Source: Psoroptes ovis (Eukaryota > Arthropoda > Arachnida > Sarcoptiformes > Psoroptidae). Taken from it: 64,000 nucleotides of DNA. Location: positions 1,302,001 through 1,366,000 of the forward strand of contig PQWQ01000008.1 of assembly GCA_002943765.1 (NCBI GenBank). The letters run 5' to 3'. Within the stretch, counting starts at the first letter, position 1. Each line of letters starts with the position of its first letter. Under the pieces are notes generated by a model. It searched no databases. It was not told the DNA's origin and was given only the letters and a program-made list of their open reading frames with translations. The position numbers and the translations under genes are program-made. Below, piece after piece: positions 35,509 through 49,239 of the stretch.

Positions 35509-38500
35509 TTATAAATCACTGGTCGGTTCGACAAAATCATACGGTGTTTTAGCTAAGTAAGTGATTAGCAGTCCTTTTCCTTTAACATTAATTATTTCGT
35601 TACGCTTTTCGATAGTAAATTGATATTTGTTCTCATATTCAATCATTCGATCGTTTGATGATAATAAAATATTGGCCATTTCTTCGGTCATTTGTATACG
35701 ACCCATTATGCCATTGCTTTCCATACGGCTAGCAACATTTACAGTATCGCCCTATTCAGTGAAATAAGGAAATCAAATTATTCAGAAATTTGATTCGAAA
35801 AGTAGATAAAAGCAAATCAATCAACTACCCAAATATCATATTGTGGTTTACTTTTGCCAACAATACCGGCAACAACTGGACCACAAGCAATACCAATACG
35901 TAATTTAAATTCTTGAAATGTTTTACGATTCATAATGTTTATTTTTTTCATTAATTCCATTGCAAACACTATTAAATCAATGATTAATGATTGTTTTTGT
36001 TCGATTGTATAAGCATTTTTCTGATACAAAGAAAAAAAGAACACAAATTGTCCATTAAATAGACAAGTAAATAAAGGATTAATCATTGAAAAACACATTG
36101 AAATTTGATCACGATAATTACATGATTATATACTGAAGATCCTGGTTTTAGGCCCGATGCTGCCATATAAGTGCTGCTTATTGTTTTAATTTTCTCTATA
36201 TTTTTGAATTTTTCTTCCATTAAAAGCTGTTAAAGGATTAAATAGAATAAATTCAATAAAGATCATAGGGTCAATAATTCATTTGGAATGATTAATTGAA
36301 TTATAGTATCATTAATCATTGAATAAATAAGCAAATTAATAGATACTTACACTATCAAAATCGCAAATAATTTCATTTAATAATTTCAAACAATTTTGAC
36401 CATTTTTATTAATACGATTTTCTGAATAAAATTCAGAATAATTTGGTATCGATGCAAACATTACTACAATAAAATCATATGATTCTGAATAATATTTTCT
36501 ATTACTTAGTTTCATCGATGATGATGATAATGAATTTTGATTGCAATTTAAATAATTTCGAACAATATTCGTTGCAGGCAATATATTTTTCAATAATATT
36601 TCATTGATAATTTTTTCATTATTTTGTTTTGAAAATAATTTCAACACAAGATAATTGAAATGTTTCAAATATTCATATTCACGATCAATTATTATTGTCA
36701 ATATTATTGTCGTTATAATGAAATTTAAAATATATTCACCAATGATCAATGTTAATTGATATTTCGATAAATTTTGACTGCATAATAATAACAGTAACAA
36801 CAATATGGACAGCATCAATAATCTTGTAAGTAATTTAAACCAAAAATTGATTGAAATAAAAATACTGATCATTATGTTGGAAATGTACAAACATATTATG
36901 TAATTCTAATGAATAGAGTAGAAAATAATAAGAAGTAATCTTCATTAATTTAAAGATAAAAAATTGACTTAAATTAAATTTACCGAAAATAACAATTGAG
37001 AATCAATGGCAGTGATTTGAAATTCACCAATCTATTTCATTGATTAAATTAAAATTTTAAATTCATTAAAAATTTATAATTATCATTAAAATCAGATGAA
37101 AATAATGACGATAATGAATGATAATTACCGAAAATATATCAAAAAATGATAATGATAATACTGTAATGATGATGGTTAAATAAATTAAATTATGTTGATA
37201 AGATTTAAGCTAAATAAATTTGAAATTGATGCGATGGTAAATTGAAAAAATAAATTAATTTAAAATGGATAGAACATAATTTTAAGACGTAAACTTACCT
37301 TTGATGCATTATTATAGGTACAATAAATTAATGATACAAACAAAATTATTGGTATAATGATGACCATTATAATTATAATGACCATGGTCAATGTAAATTG
37401 ATTAAATTGATTTAATTTATCGGAATAGATAATCAATTTAATCACCATAATCATTGTACAAATGAATAGTGTCCAAAATAAATGTATGTTGAAGAATTCA
37501 TCATTTAACCATTGACAATAATGATTTTCGGATAATTTTATCGTTGATTCCGTATGATCATCGGTATCATCAGCGTTCTCATCATTATTATTATAATTGT
37601 TCGGTGATGTTGCTTTGTCGAAAATGCTTAAATCATTTTCATTTATTGGTTTATCAGTGAATGTCAATGTTACTGGGTTTATAGCTAAAAAATTTTTAAA
37701 ATTTCTGAGTAAACAAATAATTGAAAAAACAGATTAAAATAATTATTCATCATTAAATCGAAACAATACAAACTTTTCAAAATTGAACGATATTTTTTCG
37801 ATTCCATTTTCAATGAAAATTTGTTTTGATTTTTCACTAAAATTGAATGAATTAAAATTTTCTTCATTAATTCCAATTCGTATTAATTTAAAAATCAAAC
37901 TAACTTGATAAGAGTTTTCATCCTTTCATTATTCTCGAATGAAATTCGTGTCGACTATTTGAAATGTTTGCAAGCGTAAATTTCAGCAGCGGCAAAAGAT
38001 GAAAAATGAAAGAATGCCAGAATCACAGGTAAATTTTCAAATAAATTCAAATGAAAGAAAAAATTTGAGTTCATTTACCTGTTTTCGATCAAAATTTGTG
38101 GATTGTGCTTCAGTATTTTCATTATTATCACTGATGCTTCTATTCATAGTTATTTGTTCAGGATTTTTTCTCTTTTCCGTTATCAAATAAGTAGTTTTTC
38201 CATTGGAATTATTTTCTAAAAGTGTTAAAGGGTTTAGAAAATGATCAGTATTCAAATAATTCAATGACCAAAATCATCATCATCATACTTTCAACAATAT
38301 ATTCTTTCAAACATTCTTTGGGCAATAAATGATATGTTCTGGATGTTACATGAATATAACCGGGGCGACCATCATGTTCCATTCGTGATGCTTCTTCACA
38401 ATCCAATGACCAAATATCGAATTGCCATTTATGTAAGCCAATAATACCGGATTGTACCATACCGGAATGAATGCCGATTCTCATATTAATATCGATAGAT

Positions 38501-40186
38501 TTTTTCTGACGTATTTGACTGTTAGAAATTGAAAAATTAAATAAAAATTAATTTTCTAATCACACAAATTGAATAATAATTCGATTAAAAATTAATCTAA
38601 ATGAAAATTTTGTTACAATATTTAAATCGTCTTCACAATATTTATACAAACTTGATAATATGTATCATGTCAATACCCATTTTTAAACAATTAAATGCAT
38701 GATTAGGATCGGGTAATGGTAAACCGCTTACACAATAATAACAATCGCCTAATAATTTAATGCGTAAACAATTATTTTTAACAGCCATCATATCAAATGA
38801 ATCGAATAAATCGTTCAACATTTCCACTAGATTTTCGGGTAATAAATTTCCAATCAATTTTACTGAATTAACAGTATCGGCAAATAATATTGAAACATTA
38901 TCATACTTTTTTACATATAATTTTTTAAATCTTTGATTCAGTTCAAATTTTTGTTCATAATTTGATCGATGTTGTTCCTCATCATCATCATCATCATTAT
39001 ATTGTTTTGATACAAATTCACGTAAATCTTTACGAACATTTGCTATTAAATGTTGTGGTAAACAACTGGTCAATATTTGTTGTTGTTCATTTTCGATTTG
39101 TTGTGAATCGAATTTGAATTTAATATAAAAACGAAAAATATATTCAATACGATATTCAAATAGAAATTTGATGTAAAATATGATCAAAATTATTGTAAGG
39201 TATGATAAAACTTCGATTGTCATTAATTGAATGATCATTGTCAATGATTGGTCATTTGTGAATCGGATTCGTTGATCAAAACGAAGTAATGAATCGAAGA
39301 TGATTAATAAAATTGATATTATCAATGATGTTGAACGATTTTTGAATAATAATAATAAATTAATAGTGATTATCATTGAAAAAATTGGACACTTTTGATA
39401 TGATTTAAGCATTGTAAATTTGATTGATTGATGATCGTCAGTGATTGATGATTGATTAATTGTTTGATCATTTGCTGTTGAGTTACTGCCAAAATTCGAA
39501 GAATTATTATAATCAAGACAATCGTTAAGATAATTTTCAAATACAATTGTGATAAATATAGTCATGGATGATAAAAATCTATTAAAATTCAAATGAAATA
39601 TTCTTTCATCAATGCTGAGTATCAATAAAAACATTGAATAAATGATTGTCGATGCTATTTGTATGATCAATGTTGATAATAATTCATCGAATTCTATCTA
39701 TAATAATGAAAAATTAGAAATTAGATTAAATTAATATTTATACCTGAAATAAAATGTCAATCTCCAATGATTGTAAATCAACGGATTTACCTTTTCATAG
39801 AAGAAAATGGTGATGATTTCAATAAAATTTTCAATCAATTTCAGTAATAGAAACCAAATGAAAAAATTTATACGAAATTTTCGTTGATAATATGAACAAA
39901 AATATTTTTCCTGTTCAATTTCATTTTGATCATCATTATTCATTATTGATGATTGATCAATTAAATACTGGATATCAAAATCATTATGATCATTAAAAAA
40001 TGTTCGTAAAAATTTACTAAAAGTCCATTCATAATTTGTTATTATTTTTGACTGATGATTTGTCGTATTATTATTGATATTATTATCATCATTAGCTTCG
40101 TTTGGTCGATTATCATCATCAATTTTCGGTTGTAATCGACAAAAATGATTGGCCAATATTTCAGCAGTATTTGACATTCGTGACAT
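35509..40186 (-). CDS. Transmembrane adenylyl cyclase (class III)
   Basis: Integral membrane enzyme making cAMP from ATP. Thirteen exons on the minus strand: 40186-39791, 39697-38652, 38518-38289, 38215-38079, 37954-37901, 37861-37774, 37684-37299, 37209-37129, 37031-36984, 36905-36351, 36226-36122, 36020-35829 and 35751-35509; phases close, giving 1186 residues. Layout is membrane block 1, C1 catalytic domain, linker, membrane block 2, C2 domain. C1 keeps both metal-binding Asp residues (FADTVNSV, Asp 406; LLGDCYYCVSGL, Asp 450). C2 keeps the substrate residues Lys 1021 (KIKTISSTYMAASGL), Asp 1104 (YDIW), Asn 1111 and Arg 1115 (DTVNVASRM). Odd points: the C1 IVGF segment is replaced and the second half of C1 reads WSLDCEEASRM. 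Exons 5-6 (separated by a 39-nt intron) are the least certain. The isoform class was not resolved. Confidence 0.9.
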
Positions 40187-43100
40187 TTTTTGTTTGTTTG
40201 TTTATTTTTATCAATGATTGATTGATTGAATCATTCAATAAATAAATTTTATGAATTTTTGGCAAACAATAACTTGACTACTTCGTAATTTTTTTTCGAT
40301 TGTCTTCAAGTATTTACACACACAATACAATTATTATATTTGATCACAATTAGCAAAGTAAGTCGGCAAGTAAATTTTTATTTACTTATTTACCAGTTTT
40401 TAAACATTATCACCATACAATAATAATACAACAACATGGTGATAATCAAATTTAAAATTTCTTCTATTTGTTGAAGGTTTTTTTTTTGGAATAACATTAA
40501 TTTGCCATAAGTTGATAATGGCGATAGTGATAATAATTTTTTGTTTTGTTTTGTTGTAAATTTCATTCACTTAATGATGACAATAATCATAATGATGATG
40601 ATAATCAAATCAAATTACTGGAAGGTATGAACTAATACAATAAAAATTTATGTATTTCTGATAAAACAAATAGCTGACAATAAATGAAATTATCTGTATT
40701 TGTATTTATAATAAAAATACAAATAAATTGAACATCTTGCAAATATGTCGATTGTTGCAAATTTATCAAAAACTTGTAAATTGTTATCTAAATAATCACA
40801 ATTTGTTTTTCCGAAAACCAGTGATTCTCAACCTTTAGATTGTATCATGTTATCCTATGACATTTGAAAACAGAAAAAAAACTAATTAATCGATCAATCA
40901 ATCATTAAATTGACAGCAAAATATTATTACCTATTACGCCCAGTGGGCATTGGCAGCCATTGATTTTTGTTTTTTCTGTTTTCTCATTGATAATTGTCAT
41001 CAATGATACGATTTGTTGTCTTCTTTGATTTCATTTGTAATAAACATTGTTGTTTGATGATTTATCGTCTTGTTTTGTCTTCTTTTTTCCTAATCAATGT
41101 TTATTCAAGAATATGGCTTGTTGACAAATGTAATTTTACATTTGTTGTTTATTAGTATGAAAAACAAATAAAATACAATGATTTTCAAGTGGATTCTTTT
41201 TTTATTGATGTGATAATCAGCGACTGATATTTGATCATATATTTTTCTCTGAATGATTCTGATCAAAATGTTTGAAATTCTTCAATCAGCAAAAAAAAAT
41301 CCAATTCTATTCCCTGAAATAAAAAAAAAATATTGATAAAAAACAATGCTTAAGGCTATTTCAATATTAAAAAGAAAAATCCTACATGTCAATTACTATC
41401 ATTAAAATGCTAAAATGAAGACTAAGCGATAAAGTAATCGATTAAGTGGCTTACCTATGATATTTTCAGCTAAGAATTTCTTTAAGGCCAATTTTTCCTG
41501 ATTGAAAATTTAATTTTTTAGATTCTTAACTAAAGGTGCCTAAGCATTCACCAAGATCTCCTAATATTTCCAGGAAAAAGAATTTCAATTTGAATGATTT
41601 CATTTCCATGAAATTTTCTTTGCAAAGATAATTTTCAAATTAATATGTCATAATTATTTTTCGAATAATGAGCCAATGATCAATTCAAAAACTCAACGGA
41701 AACTTTTGTTGACTAAAATTTTCTTAATCATATTCAATGATGATGAATCGAATGATAGCAATGGACCAAGATAAGAAAAATGAGTATACTTCTTTTACTG
41801 ACATTCAGTTACTTTTGAAAAAAAAATTGACATTTTCAATGATTGATCATCATTAAATAATATCCATGCTAATAATTATTATCATTATTACTTTTTTTTC
41901 TTTCATCCAATTTTCATTATTCAATTCGTTATCATAGTATTCGTGATAATAATGATAGATATTCGCCATGGAATATCTTTTCATTTCGATGATTCACTGA
42001 ATGCATGATTATATTAAATTTATGCAAAATGATAATGACAACACCAGAGCCAATCAATAGAATTGAATGATAATAAAACTGTCGAAAAAAAAGTTAAAAT
42101 TCATTTCTAAGAAATTCATCTTCATAATTCATATTCATTCGCAACAATATTCATGATTAGTATGAGCTACTGCTTCGTTTGTTGTGTTCATATTGAAACC
42201 ATATTGATTTCCATTGCCTAATATTCTCATTTCAAAAATGAGAATAATGATCCAATTTCAAAGTCATCAATCGATTGACAGTTTGCTTTGTTTATTTGCT
42301 TTTTTTTTATTGCTTTGATTCGCTTTGCATTGATTCATCAATTTTGCATTCAATTTTAATAACTTTTGTTTAATTTTCTTTTGGAGCAATAATGAATAAT
42401 CAATAAAATACATTTTCTGCGTTCATTGTTCATGATGATTGGTGATTGTGAATATGCAAACAATATCAAATTTTGATCATTTTGATGATTATATGAATAA
42501 TATTAAGCCAAACAACAACAGAATGATGAATTTTGATTAAATTAAAAAAACTTGTGAAATAGACATTCGCTGAAATACAAACAAAGTACCATCATCACAC
42601 CAACAAATGGATTTGACACAATACCGCTCATTGATTGATTTGATTGACAGTAATTTGGCCAAATTTAATGGTGGAAGTACTGTCGTTTCCCTCGGAATTT
42701 TCTTTGTTTTCATTTTCGAATTCCGCCAAAAGGAAAAAAAATTTGCATAAAAAGTTCGAAACCACTATTTCGACTTTCGGCGTTTACTTCTTGTTCTTTT
42801 TTTCGTGTTTTTGTTTGCACTGTGTAAATAGCTTCCGTTTTTCCCCCTTTTTCTCTCAAAATTATTACACCGCGAAAAAAATATGGAACAATGGGAGTTG
42901 ACAATTCTTGAAAAAAAAGAATCAGTAAAAACAATGGTAGTAGCACACTGGATAATAAAACTTGACAGAATTTGGAACAAATTCTATAGAGGAAATTATT
43001 CAGTGGTAGTGGCACCGATTCGAATTAATAAAATTCGAATGTTTTCATTCGAAAGAATATTCTTTGAATTCGTTCGATTTCTTTTTTTGTTTGTTGGATC

Positions 43101-43907
43101 TCTTTGATTCCGTTCGTTCTTCAAAGAATATTCTTTGGTTTCAAATTTTGAATTAAATTCGGGTAAAATTCATTCAATTTCATTCCCATTTATTTGTTTT
43201 TGTTCATTGTTCTATGTTGAAAAATGAGAGAAAATTGCTCCAAAAGAATCAAATAACGCTATATTCTTGCGTTTTTTCAGTCTTTTCAATATTCTTTGGG
43301 CAAAAAATGAGAATGAGGCATATTTTTTGTCCTTGCATTTTGATATCTTTTGTTCTTTTGAGATTATTCTCAATCTATTCATCTGCTGTTTGTTATTTTA
43401 TTTCACAAAATTTAATTCTTCTGCAGCTGTTTTTTTTCTCTGTTCATTTTTTTTGATATCGTGATCTTTCGTTAATAGATTGTTATTATTATTATTATCA
43501 TCATCATTATTAATATAATTCCGTGTTTTTCTTGAATGTTTTTTTCGTTGTTTATTATTGTTTGTGTGTTTTAATCTTACTTTTGATTCTCAATTTTTTT
43601 CCAGTGAAACTTCAAAAACAAATACAACGAAATGCACAAAAATAACCAGAATAAATAAATTGAAAATTTTGAAAATTTAATTGAAAAATAAAGACATTGA
43701 ATTTGAAAAAATAAATAAAGAAAATTTAAAATAATTAAATTTTCAAGAATAAGAATAATAATATGAAAACCTCCATGAATAACATTTGTGGATTAACAAA
43801 AAATGAATGAATGAATAATGAAAACATTTTTGGTCTCCAAATGACAATGTTGATCGTGATTGTTTTGATGAATATTTCTCAGAATTTGAATTTGATGAAC
43901 TCATAGA
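40187..43907. other. 3.7-kb divergent intergenic region
   Basis: Lies between the starts of adenylyl cyclase and the first two-span gene. It is AT-rich, with poly-A/T tracts, and one hAT-end fragment near 40.82 kb. Open frames around 42.6-43.5 kb are Phe/Ile-rich chance products of T-rich DNA. Promoters and untranslated exons of both genes are expected here but not identifiable. Confidence 0.6.
40819..40860 (+). mobile_element. hAT-type terminal repeat fragment
   Basis: CAGTGATTCTCAACCTTTAG is the kind of end found on hAT elements (CAGTGNTTCTCAA). No matching inverted end was found nearby, so this is a solo fragment or a chance match. Confidence 0.35.
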
Positions 43908-46138
43908 ATGAATTCCATAGAAAAAAATCAACCAGAACAGCATCAGCTTGTTAAAAGTATTTATTTTTTAACCGAGAAAAAGTATTTTGATTAATTCATT
44001 TTATTAATAATCAATTTCTACTCCGCAGATAATCAATCAATAAATGGTAATTTGTCAATATCGACAGCTATAAAATCTTCATCGTCATCGATTAATTCAT
44101 CATCATCATCAGCAGCAGCAGCAGTAGCTACTGCAACAACAGCAACATTGAACATTACGAATAATGATAATTCAAATGGTCACCAAGATATTGTACAATC
44201 GACAAATCAGGAATCGAATATCGTAAATAATGAGAGTAATCTTCAATATCATCAGTATCATAATCATTCACATTTTCTCAATTATCATCATGTAAATCAA
44301 TCCACAAATCAAAATCAATCAAGACAAATGATTATGGCAAATACTGTCAATATGATGATTCCAGTGACAGAATCACCATCGTATGTACATAATATGGCTG
44401 TTAACAATTCTACCGTAACAAAACGTTATTGTTGTTGTAATAATAATGATAATTCCATGAATATTAATGGTCATATTAATCATTATGATCATCATCATCA
44501 TGTAAATAATGATGAACTTAATTCTCAACAACAATCGGCTGCAACAGCAGCAGCAGCAGCATCTACGGCATCATCGACATCATGTCGTTGTTCTAATCGT
44601 TTGGTAACTGGTATAATCATAACAATATTACCAATCGCAATAACATCGACATTAATATGTGTATTTATGATGCAAAAAACTAATCTACATCAATATGCAA
44701 TCTATTCATTTGTAATATTTTGTGTGGCATTTGTATTTCCATTTGCATTATTTTTTTTCACCGTCATTCTCAACAAGGTAATCATGATTGTCTGAATGAA
44801 TTACATTGTTTAAAATTGATTATTTTATGAATTTTTTTATTTTTGCAGTTTTATAAATTTTATAAACGTGAAATATTATCATCATCATCATCGACCAATA
44901 TAAATACATTAATGATCGATAGTTGTGATCCAGATCTGATCGGTTTCAATGCAAGTGTGGATAATCATATGATTTCTGGTCAATCATCAAACGTAATGGC
45001 CAATACATCGTCTGCGACTATTACGGCAGCAACGACGGGTACTTTTAATAATAATAATTTTAGTGCCAATAATAATGCTCATCATTCACATCAATTACAC
45101 CATCATCATCATCATCAACATCAACATAATCATCAATTATTAGATGCATCATCGACACCGCCAACACCGTTACAGTTGCCATCTCAAAGTGATCATTTCA
45201 ATCATCAACATCAACGTAATTATCATCAACCGCCATCATTATTACATCATAATCATCAACAACATACGCAACAATCACAGCTGCCAATTTCGTCTAATGG
45301 TTTTTATTATTATCATAATACAAATTCAAGAACATCGATGCTATGTCCAGCCGATATTCAACATCAATATTATTACAATAATAACAGTAATAGTAATCAC
45401 GTGCAACAACAACAACATATGATAACATATGAGCAAGATCAACAGCAACAATATCATCAACAACAAATGATGATGATTATTGAAGATAGTCCACCAAGCT
45501 ATGAAATGGCATTATTATGTCCAACTGTTAATACCAGTAATTATAATGATAATAATAATCAATCAAACAACATTCTAATGGATAATAATATTGCTGTAAG
45601 TAATGATTCAAATGATGATGATGATGACGATGATAATGAACAACGACGGCAGCAGCGGCGGCAAAATTCATCATCATCGACAAATCGTAAAATTAAAGTG
45701 ATATTACCACGAAAAGATAATGAAAATTCGATAAATAATAACTTGAAAAATGATTCTGATGGAAACTTGAATGACCACGAAATCGATGCAGACAGCGATT
45801 CATCAAATTGTAATAATACTTCAAATATTTCAAACACAATCGATACTAGTCAACAAAACAATGACAGCATTAATGATAACAATAATGTCCAAGATAATAA
45901 TAATAGTAACAATAACAATAGCAATGAAAATGAAATAAATGTGAATGAAAATGGAGCAAAAAATTATGATGATGATGATGATGATAATAATGATGATTAT
46001 GAAATGTCCATTGATCCTGATGAATCATCACAATCACAACATACAATTACGACTACAACGATTAGTAGTAATGATGATAATAATAATCACAATAATAATA
46101 GTAATGAATTGAATAATTCGAATACCTGTGAAAATTAG
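43908..46138 (+). CDS. Two-span membrane protein with long disordered tails and a PPxY motif (cluster gene 1)
   Basis: I do not recognise the family. Exons are 43908-43956, 44029-44777 and 44849-46138, giving 695 residues. The first exon (MNSIEKNQPEQHQLVK) is inferred from an ATG, an AAAAgtattt donor and a phase that fits; without it the first ATG would be at 44328. An Asn/Ser/His-rich N-terminal tail with Cys clusters (YCCCNNN, SCRCSNR) precedes two hydrophobic segments at about residues 208-230 and 239-264, joined by a short loop. The intron falls directly after the second span. The C-terminal tail is about 430 residues of His, Asn, Gln and Asp repeats and contains SPPSYEMAL, a PPxY motif at 481-484 of the type bound by WW domains of Nedd4-like ubiquitin ligases. 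An adaptor role is only a guess. Confidence 0.7.
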
Positions 46139-46598
46139 TAAGAAGAAAAACAAAATTCATTGTTCATATATGAAACTTTGAATGTTTCCATTAAACAAAC
46201 ATTGTGATATGAAAATATTTGGAAAGCAAGCTATTACAATGCAAATGCAAACATGAATACGGCCATAGAACTTTCAATTTTTCAAATTCCAAGACTTACA
46301 GAAACTGTAATCTTGGCACACAAACACACACCACGTGGTTAGCCATCAATCAGAATTTTCAATTATTCAACAAATTTTTAATTTTAAAAATTTTATATTT
46401 GTTTAGACATCATTTTTTCCCCGTTGCCAATAATTAGAATCTTTGGACCTTTTTTTTTTTTTTTTTTGAATTTCAATCAACGTCGCCTGAAGTTTTAATC
46501 AACGACAATTGAATTCTGCCTAAAAGGGCAAACAATTGTAAAGGGTTACATTGTAATGTTTACATTATTGAAACAATTTATTTTCATTCATTATTCAT

Positions 46599-46614
46599 GT
46601 GTGTGTGTGTGTGT
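46599..46614. repeat. GT microsatellite
   Basis: Eight GT/TG units without interruption. Confidence 0.9.
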
Positions 46615-47006
46615 CTGCATTTGTTCATATTTGTATGTACACAAACATTGAATGTGTAATTATTATTATTATTATAATCATTATTATTGTTATTATTATT
46701 ATTACTATGATTATTGTTTTCAATTGTAATTGAAAATTTTAAATTTTAAAATTTAAATTTCAAATTTTTTTTTGAAATTTTGTTATAAAAAATTCAAGAA
46801 GAAAATTAATTCAAATTTGATGATTCTGTGAATCATCAAATTCTGATGAATCGAAAATTTTTTCTCAAATATTTACATAGCGGAGCAAAATTTCCACGGA
46901 AATTTTCCACGAAGAAACAAAATTTCAACCCTTTGAATCGCTTTCCAAATTTTCACTCGAAGATTTTTAATTAAAAATGGTTCCCGATTTCCATAATCAT
47001 TATCAT

Positions 47007-47077
47007 TGACAACGTACATTACCGATGCTTGTCGAACTCGATTGGCCCAACTCTAATGTATAAGCCGTACGTTGTCA
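47007..47077. mobile_element. Short inverted-repeat element, 71 bp
   Basis: The ends are perfect 11-bp inverted repeats, TGACAACGTAC and GTACGTTGTCA, around a 49-bp centre. It resembles a very short MITE or a large hairpin. No clear target-site duplication is visible. Confidence 0.5.
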
Positions 47078-47529
47078 CCAAGTGCCATTTTGAATTCAAA
47101 GGAAATAAATGAGAAAAATGCACAGTCAAAGGCTTAAGAAAATTTCCCAGAAATTTTCTCAAACATTAGCCGCGGCTTATCCACAAGAATTGTGAAGAAC
47201 AAGGAAAGAAAATAATGAATATGACAAACATAAGTAATAATTACATGGTAATGGTGCTTATTTAGATTGAAGTGAAAATGATAATTGGTGGGTGTATAAA
47301 TGGCTGCGATCCTCCCTTCGACTATTAAGCTGTTATTAGTTTTAAAACAAAACAAAACAAATGAACGATTCGTTTTGATTTAATGTTTAATTTGAAACAA
47401 ATCGAATCTTCAAAAGAAAAATCTTGAAGAAAAATGAAGGAAATTTGAAAAATTTTCAAATCACAAACGACAAGCGATTTTCGACAACCGCCCATCATCA
47501 TCGAAAGAGTTTTGAATAAGAAAATATCG

Positions 47530-47624
47530 AGGCTGTCCGAAAAGTTCTTTCACAATTTTCAAAAACCGTTTTCATTTATTTACATTGATTTGAATTGGAA
47601 AAAACTTTTCGTACGATCAAACCT
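47530..47624. mobile_element. Decayed mariner-like MITE
   Basis: The left end GAGGCTGTCCGAAAAGTTCT is well preserved. A poor inverted partner (AAAACTTTTCGTACGATCAAACCT) lies about 70 bp away. The interior differs from the other copies. Confidence 0.45.
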
Positions 47625-47934
47625 CAAATTTGTTTATGCAGAACATTCTTTGTTATATTCTTAGCAAGGCATATGAATTGCCAATCGAATTCCTGGAATC
47701 AGATGCTTTGTAATGCCCATATGAAAATAGGGGCCAGGCGCATTATGGGCGCCATTCGAGCCATAAGAGCAGCAGCCATCAGAATTATAAAAAATATGGA
47801 CAATCGATGTGGATATCAAAGAATTCATGAAATTATACTTGAAAATACTTGAAATTTATATATTTTACACTTGATATATTTGTTTATTTGTTTATTTTTA
47901 TAAGTGAAATGAAAAAACATCAATTGATCAGGCC

Positions 47935-48065
47935 CAATACGGGCAGTGACCGTTGCTTACTCGTGATGGCTTTTCAGCCATTACACCAGTCAACCCCGAG
48001 CAGGTTTCGGGCACTTTACACTCAGACTTTGGAACAGACGACAGCTGCAGAGCCGAATAAACCAA
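47935..48065 (-). repeat. Dispersed hairpin repeat, copy E
   Basis: On the minus strand it reads GCAGCTGTCGTCTGTTCC, then GCCCGAAACCTGCTCGGGGT, the same order of GCTGTCG word and GCCCGA/TCGGG-type stem as the other copies. Confidence 0.45.
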
Positions 48066-48458
48066 AAACGTTCGAATGGTATCGGGGAGACGAGGGGCAG
48101 CCAGAAAATGAATAAATTCCGTTATGGCATTGAATTTATATGTGGATGTGTATATAAATGAATGAATTAACACTAATATACACTCATACATACTCATATA
48201 CACAAGTATTAATGTATATGGTATTTGATATAATGTTTATAAGCCGAAAATGATGCAAAAAAAAAAAAAAAAGAAATTCCCGAGAAAATTTCATTTTTTT
48301 CGGGAATTTCCCGAATGCATTAAATGAGATTGATTTCTCTCTCTTGTTTTTTTAGGGGTGGTAAGACTAGCAAGACTCTCCATTTTTTTCAAGGGTTCGC
48401 TCCTTATCTTTCTCCCTCTCTCTCACTGGATTCCTCTTCTGCATTCTCCATTTTCGAT

Positions 48459-48728
48459 CAGTGCTTCTCAACCGGCTCCTTAGCCGGCCCTAAGATTTCC
48501 ACTAAATCTCTGAAATATCTGGGATCTTTGTGGCCAAAGCTGTCACCTACTGACCCAGAAACCTCATGACCTTCGCCTTGCAGGGTCCTTGATGGCTTAC
48601 GGAGCATTTTACAAGGTCGAGGGTCGTTTTGATCGTGAATCGGACCCCAAAAAAAAAAATTCACGGAAAATCCCCGAGAGAAATTTTTCATTGACCAAAA
48701 TTTTCTGAAAAAAGGTTTGAGAACCCAT
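48459..48728. mobile_element. hAT-type non-autonomous relic
   Basis: It begins CAGTGCTTCTCAACC and ends, inverted, with GGGTTCTCAAACC, matching the usual hAT end pattern. The 270-bp interior has no coding capacity. Flanking duplications are not clear. Confidence 0.45.
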
Positions 48729-49239
48729 CAATGAATGTTTTTGATTGAATTTCTATTTTGAATAATTGAATCATGCACACACACACATTAACACACAAAC
48801 ATACAGACAAACACATAATGGCCAATTTTAAACGTTTCAAACGCAGAAACACACAAATATTCATATACACGAATATAACAAACAATGATATCCTCTTCTT
48901 ATGGTGTATATCAGTATATGATATGTCGATTAAACGATTTGACATATCGTATATTATATATTGTGTGTATAAATGTATTGGTTTGTTTGTATGGGTCGAT
49001 CGGTTGCTTGGGCCTGCCGAATCTCTCGAAATAAAATCTCAAGAATTTTCGGGCCACAATCGATCAAATAGATTTGATTCTTTGTTTATTTATTTTTTTC
49101 GTTTTCTCTGAGGAATATTTTTCTTTGAAATTCCGATTGAAATCCTTTGGAAATTCCTGGATTTCGATTATCAAACCATTGAAAATTGATTGATCAAAAT
49201 AAAATTTAATTAGTTCAACTAATTAATTATTTAATTCGC

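Larger units (their letters stand above)
46139..49239. other. 3.1-kb spacer between cluster genes 1 and 2
   Basis: Non-coding, with a GT microsatellite, a 71-bp inverted-repeat element (47007-47077), a decayed mariner-like element, a hairpin repeat copy and a hAT-type relic. Open frames at 47.6-48.7 kb overlap these relics and show no recognisable domains. Confidence 0.6.

Noticed and set aside
39744..39790. Extension of the first cyclase exon to the donor at 39743
   Set aside because: That donor leaves phase 2 and a stop just after the next acceptor; the gtaaat donor at 39790 gives phase 0 and an open reading.
42644..43464. Phe/Ser-rich open frames on both strands
   Set aside because: Produced by T-rich and A-rich tracts; composition unlike any gene here and no domain or splice support.
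44012..44052. ATG at about 44044 as start of cluster gene 1
   Set aside because: It is out of frame with the long reading and stops after nine codons; the spliced upstream exon keeps the frame.
47595..48691. Several 80-90 residue open frames on both strands
   Set aside because: They overlap repeat copy E and the hAT-type relic and differ between frames without a coherent protein.
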